Assembly: GCA_030374765.1 (NCBI GenBank)
Contig: JARGXX010000068.1
Span: 3,906,001-3,970,000, forward strand
Direction: 5' to 3'
Source: Agarophyton chilense
Lineage: Eukaryota > Rhodophyta > Florideophyceae > Gracilariales > Gracilariaceae
Length of the DNA: 64,000 nucleotides
Position numbers and translations under genes: made by a program. The notes below the pieces were generated by a model. The model was not told the origin of the DNA. It did not search any database and worked only from the letters and a program-made list of their open reading frames with translations. Below are positions 21,014 through 31,479 of this stretch, one piece after another. Position 1 is the first letter of the stretch. Each line of letters begins with the position of its first letter.

Positions 21014-22187
21014 ACCGGTTCGTTTCTTAGAGCATCTCTACCTCGTAAGGTAATGTTTTAATCCAGAGCCTGCGTAGGGATTATTATTTCCGGAGACTTG
21101 ACGGAAAATTGACGCCTCTGCGTTTGGTCGACTAAAGCTTTACTCCACCTCCTCGTGGTGTCGACTGGGCAGCGTAAGCTGGCTAACGGAGTAAGTCAGG
21201 GAGGGATCCCTGTTGGAGAGGGAAGTGATCAGGCCTCCGTAGGCCAGTGATCCCTATCAAGTTGGTGTGTGTTTTCGGAATTCTTGAAACTTGTTTCAAT
21301 TTTCTGAGGAAATTAAATTATCGGTACTTCGGGGCCGAGCATTGCGGTATGCTGGTGAAAAATGTTTTTTAAGGCTAGGTTCGACGAAATGCAGAGCTTA
21401 AGTGTGTTCCCGTATGGGTTGTTGTCCATTGGGCTTTGCTGCTGGCTTTGCTTGTGTTAGAGTCTGAAAACGGAATTATGTAAGGTCTTTTCTTAATTGG
21501 GTGATCAGGGGTTTTTTCCCACGTGCGCAAGTTTATCGTCAGTGCAATCCGGGAGCTTGCGTGAAGGTCGTATCTGGCTGGGGGTTCGGCGTGTTTTTTA
21601 ATCGAGTCTTATAAGGTTTTTGAAGTTGCATATCGGAATTAACGGTTTCCGCGCTATCGGTGTTTAGTTTTTGAAGGGTTTTCTGTAAAACAATTTTTCA
21701 AATTTCTGTACCGCGCGCCTTTCGTAATGATGTAAGGTGAGGGCGTTTAAAGCACCAAGGTCTGTCCAATAGTAACTGTGGGTAGTGTTGTCGAAGCACG
21801 AATCTCCGGGACCTGGCGGATACGAGGACCGGACCTAATTCCACTTGTATGGTGGTCGGTGACGGCTGGACCTATTTAGGTCGCGCGCTCAGCCAGGAGC
21901 AGCCCTCCTAAAAGCGCAAGCCTTCACTACGGGTTAAAGTAGTCCCGAGGACGGAATGGGTTGACCGTCTTTAAAGGTGATGGACCTGCTACAAACAAAA
22001 TTTCAAACTGCAGGGTTCTCGGGCAGAAAATCGAGGGCATAGGAGAAGACGCCTTGGGCGTCGTAAGAGAAGCTTTTCGGGGTAGGCTTTCAGTTTACCT
22101 TGGAGAAAAGTCACAGAGCAAAAAGCTCTTCTTCGTGTAATCAGGAATGAGATTCCGGGAATCCCTAAAGAGGGAGAGACGGACGTC
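21014..22187. other. Noncoding leader region before the tyrosine-recombinase element
   Basis: No gene is seen. The stretch has many stop codons in all frames and probably includes the unmapped left end of the element whose ORFs start at 22188. Terminal repeats could not be identified by eye. Confidence 0.35.
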
Positions 22188-23132
22188 TTGTTCCATTGCA
22201 TTGAAGATAAAACATACCCACTAAGTGTCGGAGGGAGTGCGCCGAAAGCGGGGTCTTCTAAGGGAGTAGCGAGTACTCGAGTTGTAACCGTCTCGGATCA
22301 AAAACCTCGAGGGCGTTCTAAACGCGTGACGGGGGGCAAAGAGGTTGAATCCTCGAGTGAATACGAGTCCGAGTCCGCTCCGGATTCTGAGTCTGAGGAA
22401 GAGGCTACTACGCGCCCCAGTGAAATGCAGAAAATTCTTTCTTTCATGGAGGGGTTGGAGAAGGCGCATAAACGCATGACTAAAGACATTAAGGAATTGA
22501 AGGAGTCGCGGAAAAACTCACAGAAGAAGTCAAAGGGGCACGATTTTCTTGTCGACATCAGACAGGAGATGGAAGGAGTTGTTGTCGATTCGGGCAATGA
22601 CTCTGGTTCAGAGTCTGACGATGGAGACGAGGGGATTTCGAGCCTTGCGACGAAGGCTTTGAATTCGAAGCGGCAGAAGGCGAACAGAAAGTTCTGGGTT
22701 GCTTTCCATAGCAAACCGTTTCCTGAACAATATGTTTCGGTTGACAGTCTTGAAGGGGAAGATATGCTCCGCAAAGCCCTGACGAATTATCCGACGGTCT
22801 CTGCGCGGGTTGAAGCTCGTCATTTGACGGGCATTTGGAACCGCCGGGAAGCTGCAACACTAGCTCGGGTTATCGACTGCCTTATCAGCTCTTTGGGCAT
22901 TATGCGCGCTAAAAATGAGTTGGCGGAGGAGTTGGCAATTCGCAGGTTGGCTGCAGTGACAATGGTTGATAAGAATGGCAACTGGGAAGCGGCCAGAGAA
23001 CTCGAAGAGGAGCACGACGATTTGATAAGCGAGTCAATGAAGCGAAGGCTTCACAAGTCGGCAAAACTTCGTAAGGAGTTTATGGAGGATAAGTCTGCCT
23101 TGCGGAAGCAAGGAGACGGGAACGAGAATTAA
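22188..23132 (+). CDS. Gag-like/unknown ORF1 of the tyrosine-recombinase element
   Basis: A 314-residue uninterrupted ORF. The first 80 residues are basic then Ser/Glu-rich (SESAPDSESEEEATT). Residues about 85-125 are a Lys/Glu-rich helix (LEKAHKRMTKDIKELKESRK) likely to form a coiled coil, followed by another Ser/Asp/Glu-acidic patch. The C-terminal 150 residues look folded and mostly helical. No zinc knuckle is present. It resembles the structural (gag-like) protein expected in DIRS-type elements by position and composition only, and I cannot assign a family. Unlike ORF2 it carries no visible break. Confidence 0.5.
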   Translation: MFHCIEDKTYPLSVGGSAPKAGSSKGVASTRVVTVSDQKPRGRSKRVTGGKEVESSSEYESESAPDSESEEEATTRPSEMQKILSFMEGLEKAHKRMTKDIKELKESRKNSQKKSKGHDFLVDIRQEMEGVVVDSGNDSGSESDDGDEGISSLATKALNSKRQKANRKFWVAFHSKPFPEQYVSVDSLEGEDMLRKALTNYPTVSARVEARHLTGIWNRREAATLARVIDCLISSLGIMRAKNELAEELAIRRLAAVTMVDKNGNWEAARELEEEHDDLISESMKRRLHKSAKLRKEFMEDKSALRKQGDGNEN

Positions 23133-23190
23133 TATAAAAACAACGACAGCAACAACAACAACAATTTTTAATTCGACGGGCAGGCGGGAC

Positions 23191-24527
23191 GTGCTTCCTA
23201 TGTCAGGGGCGTCTGATATACAGGACGGGAATACAAAGAAAGCAAGCGCACGAAAACGACAAAAGTGGAGACGCAAGACGAAAATCCGAAGTATACTTGA
23301 GGGACTTCGAAGTGGGCTTAATTGCTTGTATGCCGGGCATGTCTACCCCTTTCTACCGGTACAAGAGAGGAACGCTGTCCAAAGCGTGGCGATCAATATC
23401 TTGCAAGGCATCGGGGAGGACTCATACCGCCGAAATTAATTCGTTGCGGAGGAGTCCGTAGGAGAGGTTGATTCTACGTTCGAATACAGTGACCCACACC
23501 AATGGGTCTGGCTGAATCCGGACCGAGTATCATTGCCAGAAAATGGTATGGCAGCCTTGGCTGATATTATCTCATTACTACCAGGGGATATACAGCTACT
23601 ATATATGACTAGAAAAATTATCCGAGAAGATGAAGAGGTGAAAGGAGCTAAGAAGCCGTTTTGTGGAGTGAAGGCGAAAGATTACAATGCCCTGATTAGA
23701 AAATTGGTGGAAGGGGGGTTAGTAGATTTGAGGGAAAGAATAATCAACAATTGAAGGCAGGAGGTGTAGCTCAGGCAAAATCAGCGTTGGAATTTTTTCT
23801 CCCCGAACTCAGCGGGAAGTTTGTATTGGCGAATCAAAGTATACGAGGCTGGACAGCGTCGCGCCCTAACCTTCACTTTGGCGTGTGTCCGGAAATCGTT
23901 GTATACGGATTGGCATTGGATCTTTTCAAACACGGGGATCCGGATCTGGGGGTAGGATTACTGCTGCTGTTTGATGGGTATCTCAGGCTAGGGGATTTAT
24001 TGCAGCTAAAAGTATTGGACGTCGCCATGCTGCCACTAACCGAAAAGCGGCCGCACTATGGGATGCTCAACATTGCGATAGGAAAACGTGGCCGTAATGA
24101 ATCCGTCACGATAAGGCCGTATTCTTTGGCAGTTTTGTTAAACAAATTTGTTAGAAGAAGGAAGTTGGCAGAAGCAGAAGTTCTTTTCCCGTATCAACCA
24201 GCCCGATTTCGGGCCGGTCTCCGAAGAGCCGTCGAACGTCTAGGGATTCCGTTCGCGATCACTCCACACATGCTTAGGTACGGCGGGGCGACCACCGACA
24301 AGCTTTATGCTCGTCTCGCTGACCAGGATATAAAATGCCGAGGACATTGGCAAAGCGATTAAAATTTTAAGGGATATATTCAACCACACAAATTATACCA
24401 CGCGCTCAAGGAACTATCCCCGGCCCAACGCCAGTCATTTGAGGCGGTTAACACCAGGGCATACACATCTTTCAACGTGCCGCCGCCAGATTGGGCTAGG
24501 GGTTTGGATTATCATGTGGAAACTTAA
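23191..24527 (+). pseudogene. Tyrosine recombinase (YR) of the element, broken
   Basis: This would cut and join DNA through a covalent tyrosine link. Fragments in two frames join into one protein of about 440 residues. A basic N-terminal part (23191 on) and a helical core-binding-like region (23533-23754) are followed by the catalytic domain (23751 on). Catalytic signatures are Arg in GYLRLGDLLQLK, H-x-x-R in TPHMLRYGG, His/Trp in CRGHWQSD, and the nucleophilic Tyr region GYIQPHKLYHAL. Breaks are a stop near 23437, a frame change near 23745, and a TAA at 24360-24362 placed just before the tyrosine segment. The product of this copy would therefore lack its nucleophile. The domain ends at TAA 24525-24527. 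Confidence 0.7.
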
Positions 24528-24602
24528 GCCGAAAATCGTTTTTCGTTTAAGTCAGTTCGTCAGAATTCTGCACCCGACTCGCAGACTTCTGACACTCGGA
24601 AT

Positions 24603-24637
24603 CAGTTTTCTGAAAAAATTATTATAACAGAAAACTG
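24603..24637. other. Perfect 10-bp inverted repeat (hairpin) after the YR gene
   Basis: CAGTTTTCTG (24603-24612) and CAGAAAACTG (24628-24637) are separated by a 15-nt A/T loop. It lies 75 bp past the recombinase stop and may mark the element's 3' end or a transcript end. Confidence 0.5.
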
Positions 24638-25192
24638 TCTCCTGGAATATCAACTTAGAGCTTGGAACCTATATCAGAAGGAAGTTTAGTTTGGATAGTA
24701 GTAGTGGACTTGGTTGTAGGAATGTAATGGGTTTTGGTCTAGGATTGGTTTTTGGGGAGTGGGTGTGAGCTGGCTGGGACTTAGTTATTTTTTGGTTAAG
24801 TCGCTCGGATGCCATCGCGTGGTAGTTTAAAACACTATAGCTTCGTATTAAAAATTGAAGTGTTGTTGTCAAAAAATTATTTTTTTACCTTGTCAATAGT
24901 ACTTAGTTAAAAATGCGAAGCGTAATAGTACGAGCGTAGCGAGCTGTCATGTATTCAATGAGAGGAAATGGACAATAGAAGGTTTTGGCACAGAGTTCGG
25001 ATAAAAATTTCGGTAGCTAGGTTACAATTTTTGAACCGTTACCGAACAAAAGAAAATTATTTTGGCGTGCAGTTCGGTATTATGGGATGGGTTAGGAGGT
25101 CGGCAAGATGCCAACGAACTCACTCCGCTTGTCGAGATGCGGATCAAGGATGGCGCCATCACGAAAGTGAGGCGTCGAGCAATCGAGCAACT

Positions 25193-26266
25193 ATGGCCCT
25201 GCTGTGTCTCGTGCGTTCTCGAAAAGCGGATGCAACTAACCTGACTGCAGCTCTTTTCATGCGTATGGTGCAGTACGGAGCAATGGAAGAGGCGCTGTAC
25301 ACCGAACGAATTTTACAAGGGAGCTCTACTTGGTTTAACTTACAAGCTTCAGACGATTCTATGTGTCTGAAGCGGTTTCGATTTGTTAAAGCCGATATAT
25401 ACAGGATCATTAACATGTTGTCCTGGCATGCCAGTAAGAATTCTACTGCAAGAAGACGTTACAGAACTAACGCTGTGTTCTCATTCTGTGTCTTGTGTAG
25501 AAAGCTGTGTACGATGAGCAGGTGGTGGGATCTGGAAGAAGGGTTTGGTATGAGGGCGCCAGCATTAAATGAGATCTTATACGAAGCGCTAGAATTCACG
25601 TTTGATCGTTTCAATAAAGCTATGACCGAGTATCGAGATGAGTTCATACAAGAGCGCGCTCTTTTGTATGCAGAATGCGTGAAACAGGCAGGTGCTCCCC
25701 TGGAGAGCTGTGTTGGGTTCATCGATGGTAGGAATATCTACATCGCGCGGTCTAAAGGGAGACAACAGAGAGCCACTTTCAGTGGCCATAAGCGCAGAAA
25801 CTTCCTTAATTTTCAAGCCATAAGTCTACCGGATGGCCTCATCTTTATCTTATATGGTTCTTTAGAAGGAAGACCTCATGATATGACGCTATATATAAAG
25901 TCAAATATAGCTGCTGATCTCCAAAGATCGCTACTAGTTGGAAACAGATAGCTTTACTTGTACGGGGACCCGGCCTATGTTCTTCGAAGTTATTTGCAAG
26001 TCGGATTTCAACGTGCGTCTTTGATGCAAAGAACAAAAGTATTTCAACGAACAAATTTCTGCTTGTAGGATAGCTTTAGAGTGGGCGTTAAAATACATCA
26101 AGAAGTACTTTACTCACGGACTCCTGTTGGCCTTTGGTACCATTTGGCTGCTATTCTTTGGAATATTCGAACTTGCTTGTATAGCTTCCCAAGCTCGCAC
26201 TTCTTCAAATTCATACCACCGTCGCTTGAGACTTACCTGAGCACCATGGGTGCCCTAAATAAGTAG
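25193..26266 (+). pseudogene. PIF/Harbinger transposase (HARBI1-like), interrupted
   Basis: A DDE nuclease-family transposase. The ATG at 25193 was chosen because the longer frame back to 24968 starts outside the transposon. Visible landmarks are an N-terminal helical region, GFIDGRNIYIARSKG with the first catalytic Asp, SGHKRRNFLNFQAISLPDG, and EGRPHDMTLY. After a TAG at 25949-25951 comes LYLYGDPAYVLRSYLQVGF with the second Asp. A frame change near 26070 leads to the C-terminal AAILWNIRTCLY and LETYLS. The stop and the frameshift both fall within conserved sequence, so they are lesions rather than introns as far as I can tell. The protein normally works with the Myb-like partner encoded on the opposite strand. 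Confidence 0.75.
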
Positions 26267-26371
26267 ACAGCCTTTAAAAGGCCCACGTTGGGCTCTTCAA
26301 AATCTCTTAACTCGAGCCAGCAATCCTCGAATGGGCACACGCTCCTGGTTGGCAGAAGTAAACACACTAAC

Positions 26372-27246
26372 TTAGTTTTCCTTGGCCTTTAAGTCTCTGA
26401 TCAACTCCAACAAAGAACGTTGGACCTCCAATCCCAATCGACGCTCTGCTGCAGCCTCCGGAGATCTCTTTTTCTCCTCTGCTAACCGTTGCGCCTCCAA
26501 ATCCACCCGACTCTTCTCGATATCATTGCGGCGCTCTGCAACAATTGCTTCAGTCTGAATACAGTGCTCTTCTAGCGCAATGCGCTTTTCCTCGAAGTCT
26601 AACCGCTTCTCGTTCCGACCTTCCTGCCGACAAAGCAGACTTAGACGCTCCACCTTTGCTTTCTCTACCACTGAAATAGCTCGGCTCATATCCGTTGTCG
26701 CTTGGGTATGACTTGTCTTCTGCTGCTTCGGCGCTCTTGCCTCCCCATCCCCATCCGGACTTTCACGTGTTGAAGCTCTGGCCATTACCATGTCCGTTAC
26801 CTGTTCCCCCTCAGCAATAAGTGCGGCTTCTTTATCTGACGCTTCCGCTTTGGCTTTTGACTTTTTCGTCCTTGTAGTCATCGATTAACGTGACTAGATC
26901 TTGACAAAGCTGCTCGTACTCTCCGTATTCTTCCTCACCGCCAGACGCAGCCGCTTTATGACCATCATCCTTCCTGAACTTGTTCACCAAAAGCTTGAAA
27001 CGGTCTTGGCAATGATTTCCATCCGTCTTCTAACTAACCAACTTGGGAGTGTTTAATTGCTTCGCCACTTCTTCGAAGAGCACCAAAGTTTGCCCGTGTG
27101 GCGCGCGATGTGCCCCTGCTGCTTGTAGCTCTTTCAGAAGAGCCAGATCGAGGTTTGCTGTGAACTTGCAACGAGCAGGGCCGTTACGAGTGGCCGGATT
27201 GCTCCCAGGCTGCGCGTCAGCAGTAGAAGGCTGTATGTATTTGGTC
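26372..27246 (-). pseudogene. Harbinger Myb/SANT-like accessory protein, interrupted
   Basis: Minus-strand coding remains in two frames. The upstream part (about 27246-26880) has a SANT-type three-helix domain: FTANLDLALLKELQAAGAH, LVLFEEVAKQLNT and CQDRFKLLVNKFRKDD, ending in LVTLIDDYKDEKVK. A stop lies between the second and third helix near 27030. After a frame change near 26880, the 169-residue downstream part is a charged coiled coil rich in Glu, Arg and Ala ending LLELIRDLKAKEN. In Harbinger elements such a protein binds the ends and aids transposase nuclear entry. That role is family knowledge, and the domain assignment is from sequence pattern. Confidence 0.65.
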
Positions 27247-27249
27247 TAA

Positions 27250-27264
27250 GGGGGGGGGGGGGGG
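27250..27264. repeat. Poly-G run (15 G)
   Basis: An uninterrupted G15 tract inside the Harbinger element close to the start of the Myb-like gene. Confidence 0.9.
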
Positions 27265-27829
27265 TGGGCGGGCATTGATGCTGGTGTTCCGTCTCAGGAA
27301 CGGCAACCGCCCCTAATGGGGCTTGTCGAGTAGGGGGCTGGTTTTCAATGGTTGAAATGGTGGTGGTGGTGCAGTCTGTGAAATGTCGGATAGGGCCTGT
27401 GTATGGGATACCGAAAAGCCACTTCGGTAGAAAGGGGCAGATACCGAAATTTCGGTCGACGATTTCGGTGGGGGATGGCTAACCCTAATTTAGGACCGAA
27501 ATTTCTACCGAAATATGACCGAACGGCACTGGCCAAAACCCTCTAATATCTCTGGAACATGTTCGAAATTTATTGGATCAATCTATTCGATATGCCCCCT
27601 GGTATGTTAATATCCGTACACCTCATGCAAGGCGAAGGCGCAGCACGACACACGTATCATTACGTGTACACTGCGCCCTGCTCTGTAGCGTGCACTGAAA
27701 CAAATTAAATGCACGGCCGCCGACAGTGGTCACACCCACCGTCGTAGAGGCCAAGGGAGGGAGGCTCCAGCGCTCCAGTTCCAACATGGTAGCATTCGCC
27801 TGTGTTTGCGCACCACTGCAGCGCCTCGA

Positions 27830-28400
27830 ATGGCGGCCTTGCGCACCTCTCCTCCGGGCGCATCCTTGGTTTTCCGGCCTCCGCGCTTTCTAGCTTTCAG
27901 CCTCCGCGCATCCTCGGCCTCCCGGCCTCCGCACTTCGTAAGAACTCTTTGCTTCCGCGCATCCTCGGCCTTCTGTCCTCTGCACTTCGGCAGTTTGTAA
28001 GAACACTCGGCTTCTACGCTTCCTCGGCCTTCCGGCGTCCGCACTTTGTAAGAGCTCTCGGCTTCCGCACATCTTTGTCTTTCCGGCTTCCGCGCATCTT
28101 CGTCTTTCCGGCTTCCGCACTTCGGCACTTCGTAAGAACTTTCGGCTTCCGCCCTTCCTCGGCCTTTTGGCCTCCGCGTTTCGCCAACCTACGGCTTCCG
28201 CTCTTTATCGGCCTCCAGCCTCCACGCATCTTGGCATTTGGCCTCTGCATGTCTTCAACATTACCGTCTCACCTCGGCGCATCAGTTCCTTGGATTTTGC
28301 CTCCCCTCTGCGCCTTGGTTCCTCGGCTTGCCCCTCGCCTCCGCGCATCGATTCTTTGGCTTGCGTCTCTTCTCTGTGTGCGCATAGGATACTCGTCTTG
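27830..28400. repeat. Degenerate C/T-rich minisatellite
   Basis: Imperfect tandem units around CTTCCGCGCATCCTCGGCCTTCCGG alternate with GCACTTCGTAAGAACTCTCGG-like segments. The pattern keeps several frames open on both strands (for example 27802-28443 plus and 27730-28128 minus), giving repetitive Arg/Lys/Ala/Glu or Ser/Phe/Arg peptides. I treat these as consequences of the repeat rather than genes. It lies directly left of the chromovirus LTR. Confidence 0.65.
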
Positions 28401-28476
28401 CACCTTTCCTGATTCGAGGTTTGAACGCCTGGGGCTATCGTAGTCCTTCGAATCTAAAGTTTTATCTCTCGAGAGA

Positions 28477-29364
28477 TGTAGGACAACGCTTGGAGCGGAG
28501 ACACCACGAAGATGTTCAGGATCTTCCTCTCTTGAGAGACACGCCTCAGGCGGAGGAGACGCGTCCCGGTGGAGCACAGAAACAGAGCCACTCTGGAAAG
28601 GCACGACGGAGTCGGGTGTAAGACCGAGGCCAATCCGGCGGGATATACCTAGAGTGTTTAGGTGAGCACGGCACAGTCCGGTGTGTGGTCAATCCTAAGC
28701 GGAGCGGTATCACGGCGATTTTCGGAAAAGGGGCGAGGAAACAATCGTATGAGGGCGACGAGCGGGGTGAGTGAGGCGGCCACTCACGAGAGCCAAAAAG
28801 GAGAACAAGAGGAAAACGGGGGCGAAACCCTATATAGGGGCGAGACTACGACAAGTGTCGTCGATTAAGTATGAACCCACGGTGGTGGTAGCACTCTAGT
28901 CGACAGAGGGGTGGATGAACTAACGTGCAACGAGCGCTCACGCAGTATGCGGTGAAGACGCGCTGAAGGCGAAAAGTTCAGAGCCAAGAACCCCTCCTTC
29001 GGATCTCCCAAGAGGCTGTTTAGTGGGGAGCAGTGCTCAACCTCCTGAGTTGTGTGGCGTGCGGCCCCTGACAGTGGACGCGCGCCCGAAAAATAGACAC
29101 TAAATAGCGATAGCGTAGCTAAATAAATACTAAAAAATACTGAATAATACTAACCATTAGGTAGAATCCGGGCCACGTGTGGCACGCCTCGCATTCGAGC
29201 GCCGGCATCCGTGCAGTCCACGTATTCCAGCAATGTGCACCTCCGGTCCTAACCGTCCGTCGGCACGCAATAGCGGTATAGCTTGTCATAGACCAAGCTA
29301 GTCCTCAAGCGAGCGAAGTCTCTAAGTCCGGGGAAGAAACCCCCTTGAAAAGCATTGCACTTCA
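28477..29364 (-). repeat. 3' LTR of the chromovirus (888 bp)
   Basis: A direct repeat of 38712-39599 with the same length and TG...CA ends. It contains an AT-rich block (TAAATA repeats) near 29098-29155. Confidence 0.93.
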
Positions 29365-29379
29365 TATCTCCCTCCTTAG
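29365..29379 (-). other. Polypurine tract of the chromovirus
   Basis: On the minus strand AAGGAGGGAGATA immediately precedes the 3' LTR start TGAAGTGC, the expected plus-strand primer for reverse transcription. Confidence 0.75.
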
Positions 29380-29399
29380 GTGACGAACACGCCGTCGAC

Positions 29400-31267
29400 A
29401 TGACGGGGACGCAACGGTCCAACCGGCATAAAAGCGAGCCGCGTAACGCGTCCAGCGACCACTCGACTGTCGAAGGCAGAGCTGCACAACCGAACAACAA
29501 ACGCACCAACGCGGTAACCACTCCTCGAACTTTGAGCGTTCTTCTGCATCGTACACCAACTTCCAGCGAACACATTCCGATACGTCGGCGACCAGTATTC
29601 CCTATGAACGGTGGTAACAATCCCCGCCGGGGTTACTTCTCCGGTTTCCATTCGGCTCACCTTCCGCGGGGGAGTGCCTCGGCAACCGCGCCGAGCCGAT
29701 CCCGGGGTCCCGTTGAAGCTTCAAGCCACATCACTCCTGCAGAGGACACTCGGCCCACTTACAACGAACTCGTCGGGTTAAACCCGCGTCAACATGCGGC
29801 GATTCTCCGGAGAGCTCCGTGGTTCCATCCGACAGCGGTCTTCGACGAAGAACTCGGGGCGTCGTATGCTGATGGCAATGCACGTCTCCCGGGCGAGCTG
29901 CCGGCTTTGATCATCACCTCGTGGGATTGGCGACGCCGTGTGGCGGTTCCCGTTCACGCGATTCTGCGGCGAAGGCGCGAGTCGATGGAGGAGGCGCATT
30001 GCGTATTTGTCCGCACCGGCTATTCACGGATCAACCGGGCGAACTTTCAATACCCCATCCCCGAAGAATTCGGCTTCGACCTACGGATGTACCGGACTCA
30101 GGGTGAGATCGGCTACTGTGACCGCCTTGCGGCGTTGGAAACTTACGCATGGCGCAGTCAACCGCGAACGCGTCAAGGAGCGATCTGCTGGGTCCGTCCG
30201 ATCATTCGTGCCGAGTTCCGTCATCTTCGTCGTGAGTCCCGGTATCGGTGGTTACAGAACTTCATCCGCGAGGAGCGTCGGGGCAGACCCCGCTTTGGGT
30301 TCCTTGTCCCTTATCAGAACACGGAGATAAACCGGACTAGTCCCTTCTATCAGTTCGGGCGATACGCTCCCCTGCCTGGGTGGTGGTCCTCCGTCGAGGT
30401 GTGCCGGGGATGTTACGTGAAGTTGCCTCCAGTCGTCTCCTATCTGGGCTCGTACCTCATCGAGGATCCGCACTCCGGCTTATGGTCCGTGGTCCTAACC
30501 GAATGGGCAGTCCGCGCCGCGGCGTACATCTTGTGGGAAGCCTACGACCAGTATCGACTGTGGTATCTTCCTCCGCGTTTGCGTGGTTACTCTGGCAGCT
30601 GTACCTTCAACTCCCTCTTGGAGGTGTCAATAACGCTAATGAAGCTCAGGAGCTCATCGACATCATTGGGCGTGTCGAATGGGCTGTCGTGCCTGTCCGG
30701 CAGAGCGGCCGTGGTCAAGAAGCCGGTGGGGCTGATCGGTCTCCGGGGCGTCGCATGCCGTTGGCGGGAGATTTCATCTTCTTTAACCCATGGGAGCAGC
30801 AAGAGATCTCTAAGGCGGAGGCGTCGGCACTCCGGATGGCTTCGCGAGGCATACCATACGGGCACCCCGTGGGGTTTGTCAACTCGGATGACTTCTACTA
30901 CGCCTATGGCGGTGATGATCTCCCGGAGGAGGAGGGCGAATACCGTGGCGACGAGGTCATTGAAGACGTGGGAGACCCCGGTGGTGCCGATACTACGGCG
31001 CAGCCGGCACAGGGAGCGACTCACGCAGGTGCGGTCGTCGATCCAGTGGCGGCGGCGTTGCCGGACGAACCGGAAGTTATCGAGGTTTCCATACGCCCAG
31101 AGGCGGTCGTGATCTCCCAGTTCCTTCGGGGTGTTGGACTGAACGCGCAAGCGGAGAGCGGCGACATCGGTACGATGAGAGGCGCCCTCGTGGCACGCCT
31201 GACCGGCAGGAGTAACTCCGCTAGCGATTCTGTTGGCGCGCACGGCAATCCGGGTTCTTCCAACTAA
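29400..31267 (+). pseudogene. Antisense accessory ORF (aORF) of the chromovirus, one frameshift
   Basis: It is coded opposite to gag-pol, between the end of pol and the 3' LTR. The ATG at 29400 (MTGTQRSNRHK) is 36 bp from the LTR. The first frame stays open to 31112, but the natural protein appears to move to another frame near 30590, after YLPPRLRGY, and to continue as LYLQLPLGGVNNANEAQEL to the stop at 31267. The product is about 620 residues. It has a basic Pro/Ser/Arg-rich N-terminus, a Trp/Tyr/Arg-rich middle, and an acidic Pro/Ala/Glu tail. I recognise no domain. The minus-strand fragments at 1-2389 are relatives, so this is a retroelement gene family and not chance. Antisense ORFs in this position are known from plant gypsy elements such as Grande and RIRE2. 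Confidence 0.7.
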
Positions 31268-31479
31268 TCCCTTGTGATCTTGGTTAGTATATCCCGCTGT
31301 GCGGTAGTGTGTGCAGCAACTTCGAAAATAGTAAACTGCTTCCGTCTATGACGTATTTGTTTTCTTCCTTCTCTTCCACTTCTTCTGAGTGTCCTTCTCC
31401 AGGTCTTCTGTGCATCTTCTCCTTCTTCCAAGGGTCCTTATCCAGATCTTCTGTTCCTTTATCCGCACCGGGTGTCTTC
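31268..31479. other. Intergenic spacer between convergent aORF and pol ends
   Basis: 212 bp of C/T-rich (plus strand) sequence between the two stop codons. A shared transcript-end region is plausible, but no clear AATAAA is seen. Confidence 0.4.

Larger units (their letters stand above)
22188..24637 (+). mobile_element. Tyrosine-recombinase element with gag-like ORF and no reverse transcriptase
   Basis: Two plus-strand ORFs lie in tandem: an acidic, coiled-coil gag-like protein and, about 60 bp later, a tyrosine recombinase. There is no room for a reverse transcriptase/RNase H between them. A 10-bp stem hairpin at 24603-24637 follows the second ORF. The arrangement suits a Crypton-like DNA transposon or an RT-less derivative of a DIRS-type retroelement. 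The limits given are only the coding part plus the hairpin, because no direct or inverted terminal repeats were located. Confidence 0.5.
24977..27544 (+). mobile_element. PIF/Harbinger DNA transposon
   Basis: A 2568-bp element flanked by a 3-bp direct repeat AAT (24974-24976 and 27545-27547). The ends read AGAAGGTTTTGGC on the left and, inverted, AGAGGGTTTTGGC on the right. Both continue into matching TTCGG and ATTTCGGTAG blocks, giving imperfect inverted repeats of about 40-50 bp. Inside lie a plus-strand DDE transposase and a minus-strand Myb/SANT-like gene in convergent orientation, the two-gene content typical of PIF/Harbinger. Both genes carry breaks. Confidence 0.75.

Noticed and set aside
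27802-28443. 213-codon plus-strand ORF
   Set aside because: A product of the minisatellite repeat, which keeps frames open on both strands.
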